Assembly (NCBI GenBank): GCA_002433075.1
Contig: DJHM01000058.1
Span: forward strand, 93,221 to 157,220
DNA from: Latescibacteria bacterium UBA6620
GTDB taxonomy: Bacteria > Latescibacterota > UBA2968
DNA length: 64,000 bases
Direction of reading: 5' to 3'
Positions 43,690 to 52,183 of this stretch are shown here, one piece after another. The number at the start of each line of letters is the position of its first letter. The first letter of the stretch is position 1. A program made the translations under genes and the position numbers. The notes under the pieces are model-generated. The model saw nothing but the letters and a program-made list of their open reading frames with translations. It searched no databases and was not told where the DNA came from.

Positions 43690-44512
43690 TCTTTCTGCAT
43701 TCTCCCTGGAGGGAAAGACGGCAGTACTGATCGGAGGAGCGGGGGCGATTGGATCCGCAGTGGCCGAAGGATTGGGGAAGGTGGGTGCGAACCTCGTCAT
43801 CGCGGATGTGAATCGGGAAAAAGCGGACACCGCAGCCGAGGTCCTGCAAGGGTCCGGCCTGTCTGCGAAAGGCGAAGTCGTGGACGCGCTCAACCGGGGT
43901 TCGATCGAGTCTCTCAGAGATCGCCTCTGTTCCGAGGAGGCGCCGATCGACATTCTCGTGAATCTGGCAGGGGGCAATCTCCCGGAGGCGAGCACGTCGG
44001 AGGAGCGGCGGTTTTTCGATCTCCCGCTGGACGCGTTCGAGCGCGCGGTTGCGATCAATCTCTTCGCGGGCGCGATCCTTCCCACCCAGGTTTTTTCGGA
44101 GACGATGGTGAATCAACCGGACGGGGCGGCGATCGTGAACACGGCCTCGATGAACGCCATACGGCCGTTGACCCGGATCCCGGCCTACTCGGCGTCCAAG
44201 GCGGCGGTGGCGAACTTCACCCAGTGGCTCGCGGTTCACATTGCCCAGGAATACACGCCGGCCGTTCGTGTGAATGCGGTGGCTCCCGGGTTCTTCGTGA
44301 CGGATCAGAACAGGTATCTTCTTTACGACAGGGAAACGGGTGGATTGACTGCCCGGGGGAAGCAGGTGGTGGATCACACACCGATGGGTCGTATGGGCGA
44401 CCCAGTGGACGTGGCGGGTGCGGTCTGTTTTCTGGCTTCACCCGCAGCGGCGTTCGTGACGGGCATCGTTTTGCCCGTCGACGGAGGCTTTTCGGCGTTC
44501 GCGGGGGTATGA
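43682..44512 (+). CDS. SDR-family oxidoreductase
   Basis: 276 residues, classical SDR: AVLIGGAGAIGSAVAEGLG (cofactor motif), DILVNLAGGN, INTASMN-like VNTASMNAIR, catalytic YSASKAAVANFTQWLA, GFFVTDQNR and VTGIVLPVDGGFSAFAGV. The ISxxNAI..RIPAYSASKA and FFVTDQNR features resemble D-mannonate (fructuronate) oxidoreductases of the SDR type, which would fit the two upstream uronate-dehydrogenase-like genes (moderate inference). ATG 43682 lies inside the end of the previous gene. Confidence 0.85.
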   Translation: MPDLSAFSLEGKTAVLIGGAGAIGSAVAEGLGKVGANLVIADVNREKADTAAEVLQGSGLSAKGEVVDALNRGSIESLRDRLCSEEAPIDILVNLAGGNLPEASTSEERRFFDLPLDAFERAVAINLFAGAILPTQVFSETMVNQPDGAAIVNTASMNAIRPLTRIPAYSASKAAVANFTQWLAVHIAQEYTPAVRVNAVAPGFFVTDQNRYLLYDRETGGLTARGKQVVDHTPMGRMGDPVDVAGAVCFLASPAAAFVTGIVLPVDGGFSAFAGV

Positions 44513-44530
44513 TCGTTCGGAGACAGTCTT

Positions 44531-45859
44531 TTGGCTGATGTACGAACCGATGTTCGGGACATTCTGTCCTACGTAGAGGACCACCTCTACTACAACCGAC
44601 CCGATCTCGAAATCGGTGGGGAACGTTTCAACGCGTCTCTGCTGATGAGCGTGCTGACCGGACTGGTCGGAGGAAAGGCGCTGATCGTCGGGGAACCCGG
44701 GTTGGGGAAAACCACGTCTGCGGAGTACGTGGGAGCGCTTCTGTATCGGTTGCCGCTTGGAACGGTCTGGGAGGCCGAGGTGTCGGGTCATCCGGAGCAG
44801 ACTGAGGAAAAGATCATCGGACGGCCCAACCTTGGTGAACTGAATCAAGGCCGGGAACAGGTGGTCTGGTCCGCGTTCGCACAGCTTCCGGTAAAAATCG
44901 TGGACGAGATCAACCGGCTGCCCGAGACGAAACAGAGTCTCATCCTGAACGGGGTTGACCGCGGTCACTGGACCTATCTGAACGCGATGTTGATCAACGA
45001 GGAGTTTACGCTGTTCGCGACGGCGAACTACCAGGATCGGGGAACGAACACGCTGGTTCCTCCGTTGATGGATCGTTTCGACGTTATGGTCGAGTCGAAA
45101 CATCCGGGCCCCAATCTGTCGTGGGCCATCGGCACCGACTCGACAAGAGAATCGGCCCTGCGAGACACCCGTTGCGAGTCGGCGATTCAGGAATGGCTGG
45201 GCGGGACCGGGCCCCCATCAGAAATAGAAACGTTATGCGACGGTTTCGGGGAGCGAGTAAGTTCCTCTCTCGACTTGCCTACGTTGGGTCGGGAGAGGCG
45301 GAGACAGGCGCGGGAGGAGATGGCGACGCTGGTTTTCGATACGGACGCAAGCGCGCTGATGAGGACCTACCTGGCTGAGCTGACGTTCTGCTGCAAGTAC
45401 GGTCAGAAGCGCTCGAACGAATTCTGCGGAGAAGGTTGTCACTACACGGGATATCTGGGATACGGCGTGAAGGGGTGCCTGTCGAATCGATTTCCCGTGT
45501 CGGTGAGACAATATGCTCAAGCTCTTGCGTGGCTACTTGGAGACAGCTCCATCACGGTCGAGCATCTCCGGCTGGTTCTGCCATACACGTCCGCCCACAG
45601 GATTCAATGGCGCGACGACGGAGAGACGGATGTGGAACACGGTCCTCGGGGCGACGCGTATCTGATCCATCGGGCGCGAGAAGCGGTTAACGACGTTGTC
45701 CGCCGATATACGGAGCAGAGCGGACGGATTCGGGAAGCGCTGGAAGTCGCGAATCGGGCGTTCTCCGGGGAGAAGGTGGTGCCGGTGGATGGCGAACACC
45801 CGATCTACGAGGAGATCAAGAAGGATCTCGGCCACGAGACAGGCAGGGTCTTTTCGTGA
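44531..45859 (+). CDS. MoxR-type AAA+ ATPase with cysteine cluster
   Basis: 442 residues. Walker A GEPGLGKTT (54-62), Walker B VKIVDEIN (121-128), sensor-1 TANYQD (164-169) and arginine finger LMDRFD (R182) define a MoxR-like ATPase of the helix-2-insert clade. Unusual is a set of five cysteines in the C-terminal half (287, 288, 299, 303, 316) with His304, which looks like a metal or Fe-S site. MoxR ATPases work with VWA proteins to insert metals or mature protein complexes; a VWA gene follows two genes on. TTG start at 44531; its stop overlaps the next ATG by 4 bp. Confidence 0.85.
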   Translation: MADVRTDVRDILSYVEDHLYYNRPDLEIGGERFNASLLMSVLTGLVGGKALIVGEPGLGKTTSAEYVGALLYRLPLGTVWEAEVSGHPEQTEEKIIGRPNLGELNQGREQVVWSAFAQLPVKIVDEINRLPETKQSLILNGVDRGHWTYLNAMLINEEFTLFATANYQDRGTNTLVPPLMDRFDVMVESKHPGPNLSWAIGTDSTRESALRDTRCESAIQEWLGGTGPPSEIETLCDGFGERVSSSLDLPTLGRERRRQAREEMATLVFDTDASALMRTYLAELTFCCKYGQKRSNEFCGEGCHYTGYLGYGVKGCLSNRFPVSVRQYAQALAWLLGDSSITVEHLRLVLPYTSAHRIQWRDDGETDVEHGPRGDAYLIHRAREAVNDVVRRYTEQSGRIREALEVANRAFSGEKVVPVDGEHPIYEEIKKDLGHETGRVFS

Positions 45860-46545
45860 AGAATCCGTTCGCCGAGTTCGCGGGTAAAACTCCCGAGCCG
45901 GTCAGGCGGCTGCCGATGGAAGACATTCTGGCCGAACACACCGATGCGCTGGACAGTCTCAAGGCCGGGTTCAAGCGTTTGATCGAGGATGAGGCGGGCG
46001 ATGGTCTATGGCAACCGGACGGCGACTCCATTGTTCGTGTCTACGAGAAGGCCTGTGACATCGGTACCGACGTGCGGGTCGAGCCAGGTGACATCGAGGT
46101 GTTCGCCCACGTGGCATTTCGGAGTGAGGATCCTGATTTCTACCTGATGGGACCGTTGGGACTTTACATTTCTGCTCTCTGCAACGCGTCCGATCGTGCC
46201 GAGATCACGCTCAATTTCGGGGGGCAGGATTTACGATTGCCCTTGCTCGGCTACCGCTTTCCGGAGGGACGGCGGCTGGATGTCGAAGGTCATCTCGGGG
46301 ACCTGACGGGGATTTCGATGACGGGGGGCGCATTGAACGTGAACGGTCACGTGGGGCGCTACCTCGGGGCGGGGATGGCGGCAGGGTCGATTCGGGTCGA
46401 GGGGGATGCAGGGCGATTCGTCGGCGAACAGATGGTGGGTGGCGAGATTCGAGTGGCTGGGCGCCTCGGTGGGGTGGGGAAGCCGGTAGGGGGTGTTGTG
46501 TATCACCGACGGCAATGTGTCTACGGCGACCCCGAGGCGGCCTGA
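45856..46545 (+). CDS. GXGXG beta-helix protein of MoxR-VWA module
   Basis: 229 residues. N-terminal ~130 residues have no recognised domain. From ~137 there is a GXGXG right-handed beta-helix like that of glutamate synthase or formylmethanofuran dehydrogenase subunit C: RLDVEGHLGDLTGISMTGG, LNVNGHVGRYLGAGMAAG, IRVEGDAGRFVGEQMVGG, IRVAGRLGGVGKPVGG. Such helices bind partners or flank active sites and rarely act alone. Coupled by overlap to both the MoxR gene (4 bp) and the VWA gene (1 bp), so the three proteins likely form one complex. Confidence 0.75.
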   Translation: MKNPFAEFAGKTPEPVRRLPMEDILAEHTDALDSLKAGFKRLIEDEAGDGLWQPDGDSIVRVYEKACDIGTDVRVEPGDIEVFAHVAFRSEDPDFYLMGPLGLYISALCNASDRAEITLNFGGQDLRLPLLGYRFPEGRRLDVEGHLGDLTGISMTGGALNVNGHVGRYLGAGMAAGSIRVEGDAGRFVGEQMVGGEIRVAGRLGGVGKPVGGVVYHRRQCVYGDPEAA

Positions 46546-48098
46546 TGGACTGGGATGATCTACTGCGTTCAGCCTGGCCGCAGGCACGAGCCCGGCATCT
46601 CTACCCGGAGATGCCTGAGCCGTCGATGACAGACGGCGACGAATCGGTGGCTATCGATGCCCGGGCGAAACAGATCCGTCTGTCCACCTCCTTCGCGGAT
46701 TCGGTGGCCGAAACGGTCCCACCTGAGGCGGTCGTCAACGCCCTGCTCGATCACGGGATTGCCCACCACACGGTTTGTCCTTGGGACTACGACACCTATC
46801 TCGGCCTCTACGCCTCGTTGAAACCGATCGTAAAAGATGGCGCGATGATACGGCGCGTGCTCGACCTCTTCACGGATGTGGTTGTCGATACGCATTGTGT
46901 GCGCGACCACGATTCGGCCTTACCCGACATCTACGCCCGTCGCCCCGGTGAGGGCGGCTACGAGGTGATCCGGTCGCTCTACGAACGTCTCTGGGGCGTG
47001 GAACTGGGTGTGGAGGAAGACGCCGCGCGCGAAGCGGCGGTCAGCCGACTTTCGCGAATCCCCTACCTGGACCGGATGGAGTGGAAAGACAGCGTGCGCG
47101 CCTTCGCGTCCGTGATGACCCCGTTTCTGCGTGAGACTTCGGAAGATGGACCGGGAGATGGAGAAGGCGGAATGCTCGGCGGTCACGATTCACAGCATTC
47201 GGCTGCGGAGATCGAGAAGGCCCTCGCATCGTTCGCAGAGCAGGGTTACTACGCGTTCCGGGCGATGGTGGATGACTTCCGAGACGTCCTGGAAGATGCG
47301 GGCGTGATGCCCGAAAAAGGGATCGGTCAGGGCAGGGGCGAACCGACCCAGGCAGATCTGCTCTATTATATGAAGCGCTGCGAACGGTATGGACTCACGA
47401 TCAGGCAGACCCGTATGGAACGTGTGGGTGGGCTGTATCCCCACGCTCACGCACCGTGGGAGATCGGTCGTCCAGTTCAGGACATCGACATCTGGACGAG
47501 CTTCGGGAAGATCATGCCCGGTGTGTCGCAGGTGTGGGAGCGTCGTGAGGGTGAAACCCACGGCACGGAGTCTGGTACGCCGGACTGTGTCCTGGTGGTC
47601 GACTCTTCGGGCAGTATGACCAATCCGTGTGAAGAGCTTTCGTTTGCCGTGCTGGGGGCAGGGTGTGCGGCCGATGCGTATCTGAAGCGGGGGCGACGCG
47701 TGGCGGTCTACAATTTCAGTGACGCACCATCCGGTGGGAAGCTATGGATCGACTACACGCGCGATCGCACGGAGATCTTTCGAGGTCTTTGCCGCTACTT
47801 TGGCGGCGGGACAGAGATCGACACGAAGGATTTCGCGGTGATCACGAATTCAAACACCGACTATTTCCTGATCACCGACATGCAGATTTCGAATCTCCAG
47901 AGCGTTACGGATTATCTTTCCCGCGTAGAGGGACGGGTCACCGCTGTCCACGTCGGACGGATGCAGGAGGCGGAGCAATTCAGAAAGGCGACGACCGGAG
48001 ACGGGCACATCGTCGTGTATCCCGTAGAGACGCCCGAAGACATCCCGGCCATTGTGATTGCCGAAGCCGAGTCGAGATTCGATACGGCCTGGGGTTGA
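46545..48098 (+). CDS. VWA-domain protein with metallopeptidase-like N terminus
   Basis: 517 residues. The N-terminal part has LLDHGIAHHTVCPWD (H70, H74, H75) and LFTDVVVDTHCVRD (D111 and on), reminiscent of the putative metallopeptidase domain in VWA-like proteins (DUF2201 type), though the HExxH Glu is not in place, so activity is doubtful. The C-terminal ~170 residues are a VWA domain with intact MIDAS DSSGS (D353, S355, S357), GGGTEID and FLITDMQ. It is the partner of the MoxR ATPase. ATG at 46545 overlaps the preceding stop. Confidence 0.83.
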   Translation: MDWDDLLRSAWPQARARHLYPEMPEPSMTDGDESVAIDARAKQIRLSTSFADSVAETVPPEAVVNALLDHGIAHHTVCPWDYDTYLGLYASLKPIVKDGAMIRRVLDLFTDVVVDTHCVRDHDSALPDIYARRPGEGGYEVIRSLYERLWGVELGVEEDAAREAAVSRLSRIPYLDRMEWKDSVRAFASVMTPFLRETSEDGPGDGEGGMLGGHDSQHSAAEIEKALASFAEQGYYAFRAMVDDFRDVLEDAGVMPEKGIGQGRGEPTQADLLYYMKRCERYGLTIRQTRMERVGGLYPHAHAPWEIGRPVQDIDIWTSFGKIMPGVSQVWERREGETHGTESGTPDCVLVVDSSGSMTNPCEELSFAVLGAGCAADAYLKRGRRVAVYNFSDAPSGGKLWIDYTRDRTEIFRGLCRYFGGGTEIDTKDFAVITNSNTDYFLITDMQISNLQSVTDYLSRVEGRVTAVHVGRMQEAEQFRKATTGDGHIVVYPVETPEDIPAIVIAEAESRFDTAWG

Positions 48099-48128
48099 GG
48101 ACAGCAGTCATTTTATCAAGGAGCATCG

Positions 48129-48815
48129 ATGGGCACCAGAATCGTTATGATCGCAGTGATCTCGAGCTTGTTGTCGTGCCAGCAAGGTGAGTCGGTTTCG
48201 GTTGAAACCCAGAAAGAGCGTGAGAGCTACAGCATCGGCTACAGCATGGGCAGGAATATCAACCAGGGACTGGCGCAGTGGGGGGACGACATCGACATCG
48301 ATGCGCTCCTGGCGGGCATTCGGGCGGTCCTGGAGAACGACTCCTCGCCGGCGATGTCCGGAGAGGAGATCCAGGAGGCGATCGCCCAGATGAAGGTGCG
48401 CAAACAGGCTGAAGGGGATTCGCTCAGGGCCGCTGCGAATGCTGACGGAACCACCTACCTTGCCAACTACGCGACAGAAGAAGGTGTGGTGTCGCTTGAG
48501 AGTGGCATTCACTACAAGGTTCTGAAGACGGGCGACGGCGCCCGACCGAAGCTGACGGACACTGTGATCGCACACTACGCTGGCAGGTTGATCGATGGTA
48601 CGGAGTTCGACAGCTCCTACAAGCGAAAGAATCCCTCAGAGTTTCCTCTCAACAGAGTGATCAAAGGATGGCAAGAAGTCGTACAGTTGATGCCAGTCGG
48701 ATCAAAATGGGAGGTGGCGATCCCTTCCCGGCTAGGCTACGGATCCCAGGACATAGGAAACATCCCACCGAATTCGGCGCTGATTTTCGAGATCGAGCTG
48801 CTGGGGATCAAATGA
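48129..48815 (+). CDS. FKBP-type peptidyl-prolyl isomerase lipoprotein
   Basis: 228 residues: lipoprotein signal with lipobox SLLSC, an FKBP_N dimerisation domain (YSIGYSMGRNINQGLAQWG...), then the FKBP domain (VIAHYAGRLIDGTEFDSSYKR, PLNRVIKGWQEVVQLMPVGSKWEVAIPSRLGYG, IPPNSALIFEIELLGIK). Mip/FkpA-like chaperone of exported proteins, outer-membrane or periplasm. ATG at 48129 with AAGGAG upstream; it overlaps the yhbY start by 4 bp. Confidence 0.92.
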   Translation: MGTRIVMIAVISSLLSCQQGESVSVETQKERESYSIGYSMGRNINQGLAQWGDDIDIDALLAGIRAVLENDSSPAMSGEEIQEAIAQMKVRKQAEGDSLRAAANADGTTYLANYATEEGVVSLESGIHYKVLKTGDGARPKLTDTVIAHYAGRLIDGTEFDSSYKRKNPSEFPLNRVIKGWQEVVQLMPVGSKWEVAIPSRLGYGSQDIGNIPPNSALIFEIELLGIK

Positions 48816-49120
48816 AGGGGACGCTGGCGTCCAGGGATCGTCGAACCCTCAAGCAGGCCGCACACGGCCTGGATCCGGTGGTGATGGTGGGAAAGGAAGG
48901 GGTATGTCCCTCCCTGCTCAAGGCCGTCGATGCCGCACTCGAGGCACACGAACTGATCAAGGTTCGGTTCGTGGAGTTCAAGGACGAACGCAAACCCATG
49001 ACCGGACAGGTTGCGGCAGATGCGGGCGCAGTGGTCGTCGGCGTCATCGGTCATGTCGCGATTCTCTACCGCCCTCGCGAGGATCTGGAGAAAAGAACGT
49101 ACGGGATCACGTTGTCGTGA
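48812..49120 (+). CDS. yhbY: YhbY/CRM-domain RNA-binding protein
   Basis: 102 residues with the CRM fold: LKQAAHGLDPVVMVGKEGV (GxxG RNA-binding loop), LLKAVDAALEAHELIKVRF, VVGVIGHVAILYRP. YhbY binds pre-50S ribosomal particles and aids assembly. Overlaps both neighbours by 4 bp, between an FKBP and a pseudouridine synthase, a mixed translation-related operon. Confidence 0.9.
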   Translation: MKGTLASRDRRTLKQAAHGLDPVVMVGKEGVCPSLLKAVDAALEAHELIKVRFVEFKDERKPMTGQVAADAGAVVVGVIGHVAILYRPREDLEKRTYGITLS

Positions 49121-49845
49121 ACGAGGTCCTATTTCGGGATGACCACTACATCGCTGTCGACAAACGAAGCGGGCTGGTTGTCCACCCAACGGCGATGGCC
49201 CGGGACGCGACAGCCTTGCTCCCGATCGTGAGGAAGAAGGTCGGGGGATGGGTCTATCCTGTTCATCGTCTCGACCGGGGAACATCGGGGCTTGTTCTGT
49301 TCGCTCTGAGTCAAGAGGCTGCGCGACGTATGGGAGGGTTGATCGAATCCCGTCTCGTCGACAAGCAGTATCTGGCGGTTCTGCGGGGCTACCTCGAGGA
49401 TTGTCGCGTCGACCACGCCTACGATGATGGGGAGCACGGCGGCGATTCGGTCGATTGCGTAACCGATTTCTATGCCGAAGCTCGTGTCGAACTTCCGTAT
49501 GCGGCGGGCCGGTATGATACCGCTCGCTACAGCCTGGTTCGCGCCCGTCTGTTGACGGGGCGTCGCCACCAGATTCGAAGGCACGCTGCTCACGTGTCCC
49601 ATCCGGTCATCGGCGATACGACACACGGCGATGGAGACCACAACCGGCTCTTCCGAGACGTGTTCAAGCTTTCGCGACTGTTGCTGATGGCGACGTCTAT
49701 GAGGTTCGAGCATCCGTTTACGCAGGAATCCGTTACCATCGAAGCGCCGATTCCGTCCAGGTTACAGCGCGTCTTCGATCGCTTTTCGTGGCCTGCTCCG
49801 ACCCTGTGGAAGGAGCTGATCCAACCCGAGGTGGTACACGCATGA
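49117..49845 (+). CDS. RluA-family pseudouridine synthase (TruC-like)
   Basis: 242 residues: catalytic HRLDRGTSGLVLFAL, LVDKQYLAVLRGYL, ALLTGRRHQIRRHAAHVSHPVIGDTTHG as LLTGRRHQIRRHAAHV. The short length and lack of an S4 domain, with VVHPTAMARDATALL, match TruC, which modifies U65 of tRNA, rather than RluA/C/D. GTG start at 49117 overlaps the yhbY stop. Confidence 0.87.
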   Translation: MNEVLFRDDHYIAVDKRSGLVVHPTAMARDATALLPIVRKKVGGWVYPVHRLDRGTSGLVLFALSQEAARRMGGLIESRLVDKQYLAVLRGYLEDCRVDHAYDDGEHGGDSVDCVTDFYAEARVELPYAAGRYDTARYSLVRARLLTGRRHQIRRHAAHVSHPVIGDTTHGDGDHNRLFRDVFKLSRLLLMATSMRFEHPFTQESVTIEAPIPSRLQRVFDRFSWPAPTLWKELIQPEVVHA

Positions 49846-50816
49846 AAGCCGTCGTTGTCGATTCAGAATCTCACGCTCTTTCGTGGTCCGAAGTCGACGA
49901 TCCCTCTGCTGCTCCGGGAGGGGTCGTGATGTCCGTCCGAGCGACCGCTGTCAATCGCGCCGATTTGCTCCAGCGCGCCGGTCAGTACCCGGTGCCGCCC
50001 GGCGCTTCGCCCTACATGGGACTCGAAGCTTCGGGGGTGATCTATGAGATCGGGGAAGGGGTCGAGGGCTGGTCCGTCGGGGATCGCGTCTGCAGTCTCC
50101 TCGCTGGGGGAGGCTACGCGGAGCGGGTAGCGACACCGGCATCGCTGCTTGTCAGGATCCCGGATGCGTGGTCCTTCGAGCAGGCTGCTGCGGTTCCCGA
50201 GGTTTTTTACACCGCCTACGTAAACCTCTTCGTAGAGGGGCAGTTGGCGGAGGGCGAGACGTTGCTCATTCACGGGGGTGCGAGCGGTGTGGGAACGGCT
50301 GGAATCCAGATGGCGACTCGTGCCGGGGTCCGGGTGATCGCCGTGGTTGGCAGAGAGGACAAGGCGGCATTCTGTTGCACCCTGGGGGCGGATGTTGCGA
50401 TCAACCGGCACGAGGTGAACTTCGCCGACGCGGTCAAGAAGGCGGCGCCCGACGGCGTCGACGTGATTCTGGATATCGGGGCTGCGGATTACCTCTCACG
50501 TAATCTCGCGTGCCTCCGCAATCGCGGGCGACTCGTGATCATCGCCCTCCTTGGTGGCGCGATCGGAGAGGTCGATCTGGGAGAGGTCATGCGAAGGCGA
50601 CTGCGGATCATTGGATCGGTCCTGAGATCCCGGTCACTGGAAGAGAAGGAAGCCATTCGAGAGGGCTTCGAGGATCGCTTCTGGAAGGATCTGGTGTCCG
50701 GCGCGATCCAGCCGGTCATCGACCGGACTCTGACGATCGAAGAGGTCGAGTCGGCGCAGGAAGTGCTCACGAGAAACGAGAATATCGGGAAAGTCATCAT
50801 GACGATCCCGGTCTGA
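49842..50816 (+). CDS. zinc-independent NAD(P)H quinone oxidoreductase (MDR family)
   Basis: 324 residues, medium-chain reductase without structural zinc: MKAVVVDSESHALSW, NRADLLQRAGQYPVPPGASP (PIG3/TP53I3-like), GGASGVGTAGIQMA cofactor motif, VINRHE and NIGKVIMTIPV. Reduces quinones or enones using NADPH. ATG overlaps the previous stop by 4 bp, extending the operon that starts with the FKBP gene. Confidence 0.88.
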   Translation: MKAVVVDSESHALSWSEVDDPSAAPGGVVMSVRATAVNRADLLQRAGQYPVPPGASPYMGLEASGVIYEIGEGVEGWSVGDRVCSLLAGGGYAERVATPASLLVRIPDAWSFEQAAAVPEVFYTAYVNLFVEGQLAEGETLLIHGGASGVGTAGIQMATRAGVRVIAVVGREDKAAFCCTLGADVAINRHEVNFADAVKKAAPDGVDVILDIGAADYLSRNLACLRNRGRLVIIALLGGAIGEVDLGEVMRRRLRIIGSVLRSRSLEEKEAIREGFEDRFWKDLVSGAIQPVIDRTLTIEEVESAQEVLTRNENIGKVIMTIPV

Positions 50817-50851
50817 TCGCCCGGGGACTCATCCCCTTGAGGAGGAATTGA

Positions 50852-52183
50852 GTGTCGAGCAGCAGGACAAAATCTGAGGAAATTCACGCCCGGAACCGGA
50901 ACGTCATCCCTGGCGGTGTGGTGTCCGTCAACCGAGCCGTGAAACCGGAAATCTCGTTCTTGCGAGGCCGGGGGAGCCGGGTCTGGGATGCCGATGGAAA
51001 CGAGTATATCGACTACCACGCGGGGTTTGCGCCCTATATCCTGGGACACAACGACCCTGATGTGACCGACGCGGTTCGTCGTGTACTCGACGAAGAGGCA
51101 ACGTTGATGGGGGCGGGTACGAATCTGCTCGAGGGGCGCGTGGCAGAACTGATTGTGGAACACGTGCCATCGGTCGATCGAGTGATGCTTACGAACACCG
51201 GATCGGAAGCCACCTACCACGCGCTACGGATCGCTCGGGCGCACACTGGACGGGCGGGCGTGGTCGTGATGCAGGGCGGCTACAACGGGTGGCACAACGA
51301 CGTGGCCTTGAACGTGATGACGCCGCTCGAGGCCGTGGGGGAGCGTGTGGAGCGGGGCGAGTACCCGAAGGTGCCGATCACAGCGGGGATCCCGGAGGGC
51401 GCGCTGGACGAGGTTCACGTCGTCAACTACAACGACCTGGAATCGGTGAACGAAGTCGTTCGAACCCGGAGCGTTGCGGCCATCATCCTGGAGCCCATTC
51501 TCCAGAATATCGGTATCGTCAAACCCGTCGAAGGTTATCTGGAGGGATTGCGCAGGTTGTGCGACGAGCACGGGGTCGTTCTGGTCTTCGACGAAGTAAA
51601 GACCGGGTTCCGTCACGCGATGGGGGGGTATCAGTCCTTGTGTGGTGTTTTGCCCGATCTGTCGGTCTTCGGAAAGGCGCTTGCGAACGGCTATCCTGTG
51701 GGCGCGATCGGAGGCGCGCAGAATTTGATGGACTATTTCGTCCACGAGGATGCTGCGAAACGGGTCCTGATCGCAGGGACCTACAACGCGCACCCGATTC
51801 CGTGCGCTGCAGCGATCGCCACGATGGAGAAACTGGCGGCTGACGGCGGGGCCACATTCGAGCGCCTCTACGCCAAGGGGGATCGCATGTCAAAAGGCCT
51901 CGGCTCGATCCTTGATGCTGCGGGCCTGACCGCGATGGTTGCGCGACAGGGCTCGGCATTCTGTGTCTATTTCGCAGATCACGCCCCCCGGGACTGGCAC
52001 GACGTGGCGGAGCACCACGATTTCGAATTGGATACACGCTACCGAGCCGCCCTGATCGATCGTGGCGTCTACCACTTTCCCCTGGCGACGAAGCAGGGCA
52101 GCATCTCGCTGGCACACACCGAATCGGACGTGGATGAAACGTTGTCGATCACAGAGGACGTGGTATCGACACTGAAGGCTTAG
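50852..52183 (+). CDS. class III aminotransferase, glutamate-1-semialdehyde aminomutase-like
   Basis: 443 residues, fold-type I PLP enzyme: IPGGVVSVNR, MLTNTGSEATYHALRIARA, QGGYNGWHNDVA, VLVFDEVKTGFR and the PLP lysine in SVFGKALANGYPVGA. Closest to GSA-aminomutase-like members outside tetrapyrrole synthesis; no other heme genes nearby, so the substrate is open. GTG at 50852 with GAGGAG upstream. Its TAG stop overlaps the stop of the convergent propeller gene. Confidence 0.85.
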   Translation: MSSSRTKSEEIHARNRNVIPGGVVSVNRAVKPEISFLRGRGSRVWDADGNEYIDYHAGFAPYILGHNDPDVTDAVRRVLDEEATLMGAGTNLLEGRVAELIVEHVPSVDRVMLTNTGSEATYHALRIARAHTGRAGVVVMQGGYNGWHNDVALNVMTPLEAVGERVERGEYPKVPITAGIPEGALDEVHVVNYNDLESVNEVVRTRSVAAIILEPILQNIGIVKPVEGYLEGLRRLCDEHGVVLVFDEVKTGFRHAMGGYQSLCGVLPDLSVFGKALANGYPVGAIGGAQNLMDYFVHEDAAKRVLIAGTYNAHPIPCAAAIATMEKLAADGGATFERLYAKGDRMSKGLGSILDAAGLTAMVARQGSAFCVYFADHAPRDWHDVAEHHDFELDTRYRAALIDRGVYHFPLATKQGSISLAHTESDVDETLSITEDVVSTLKA

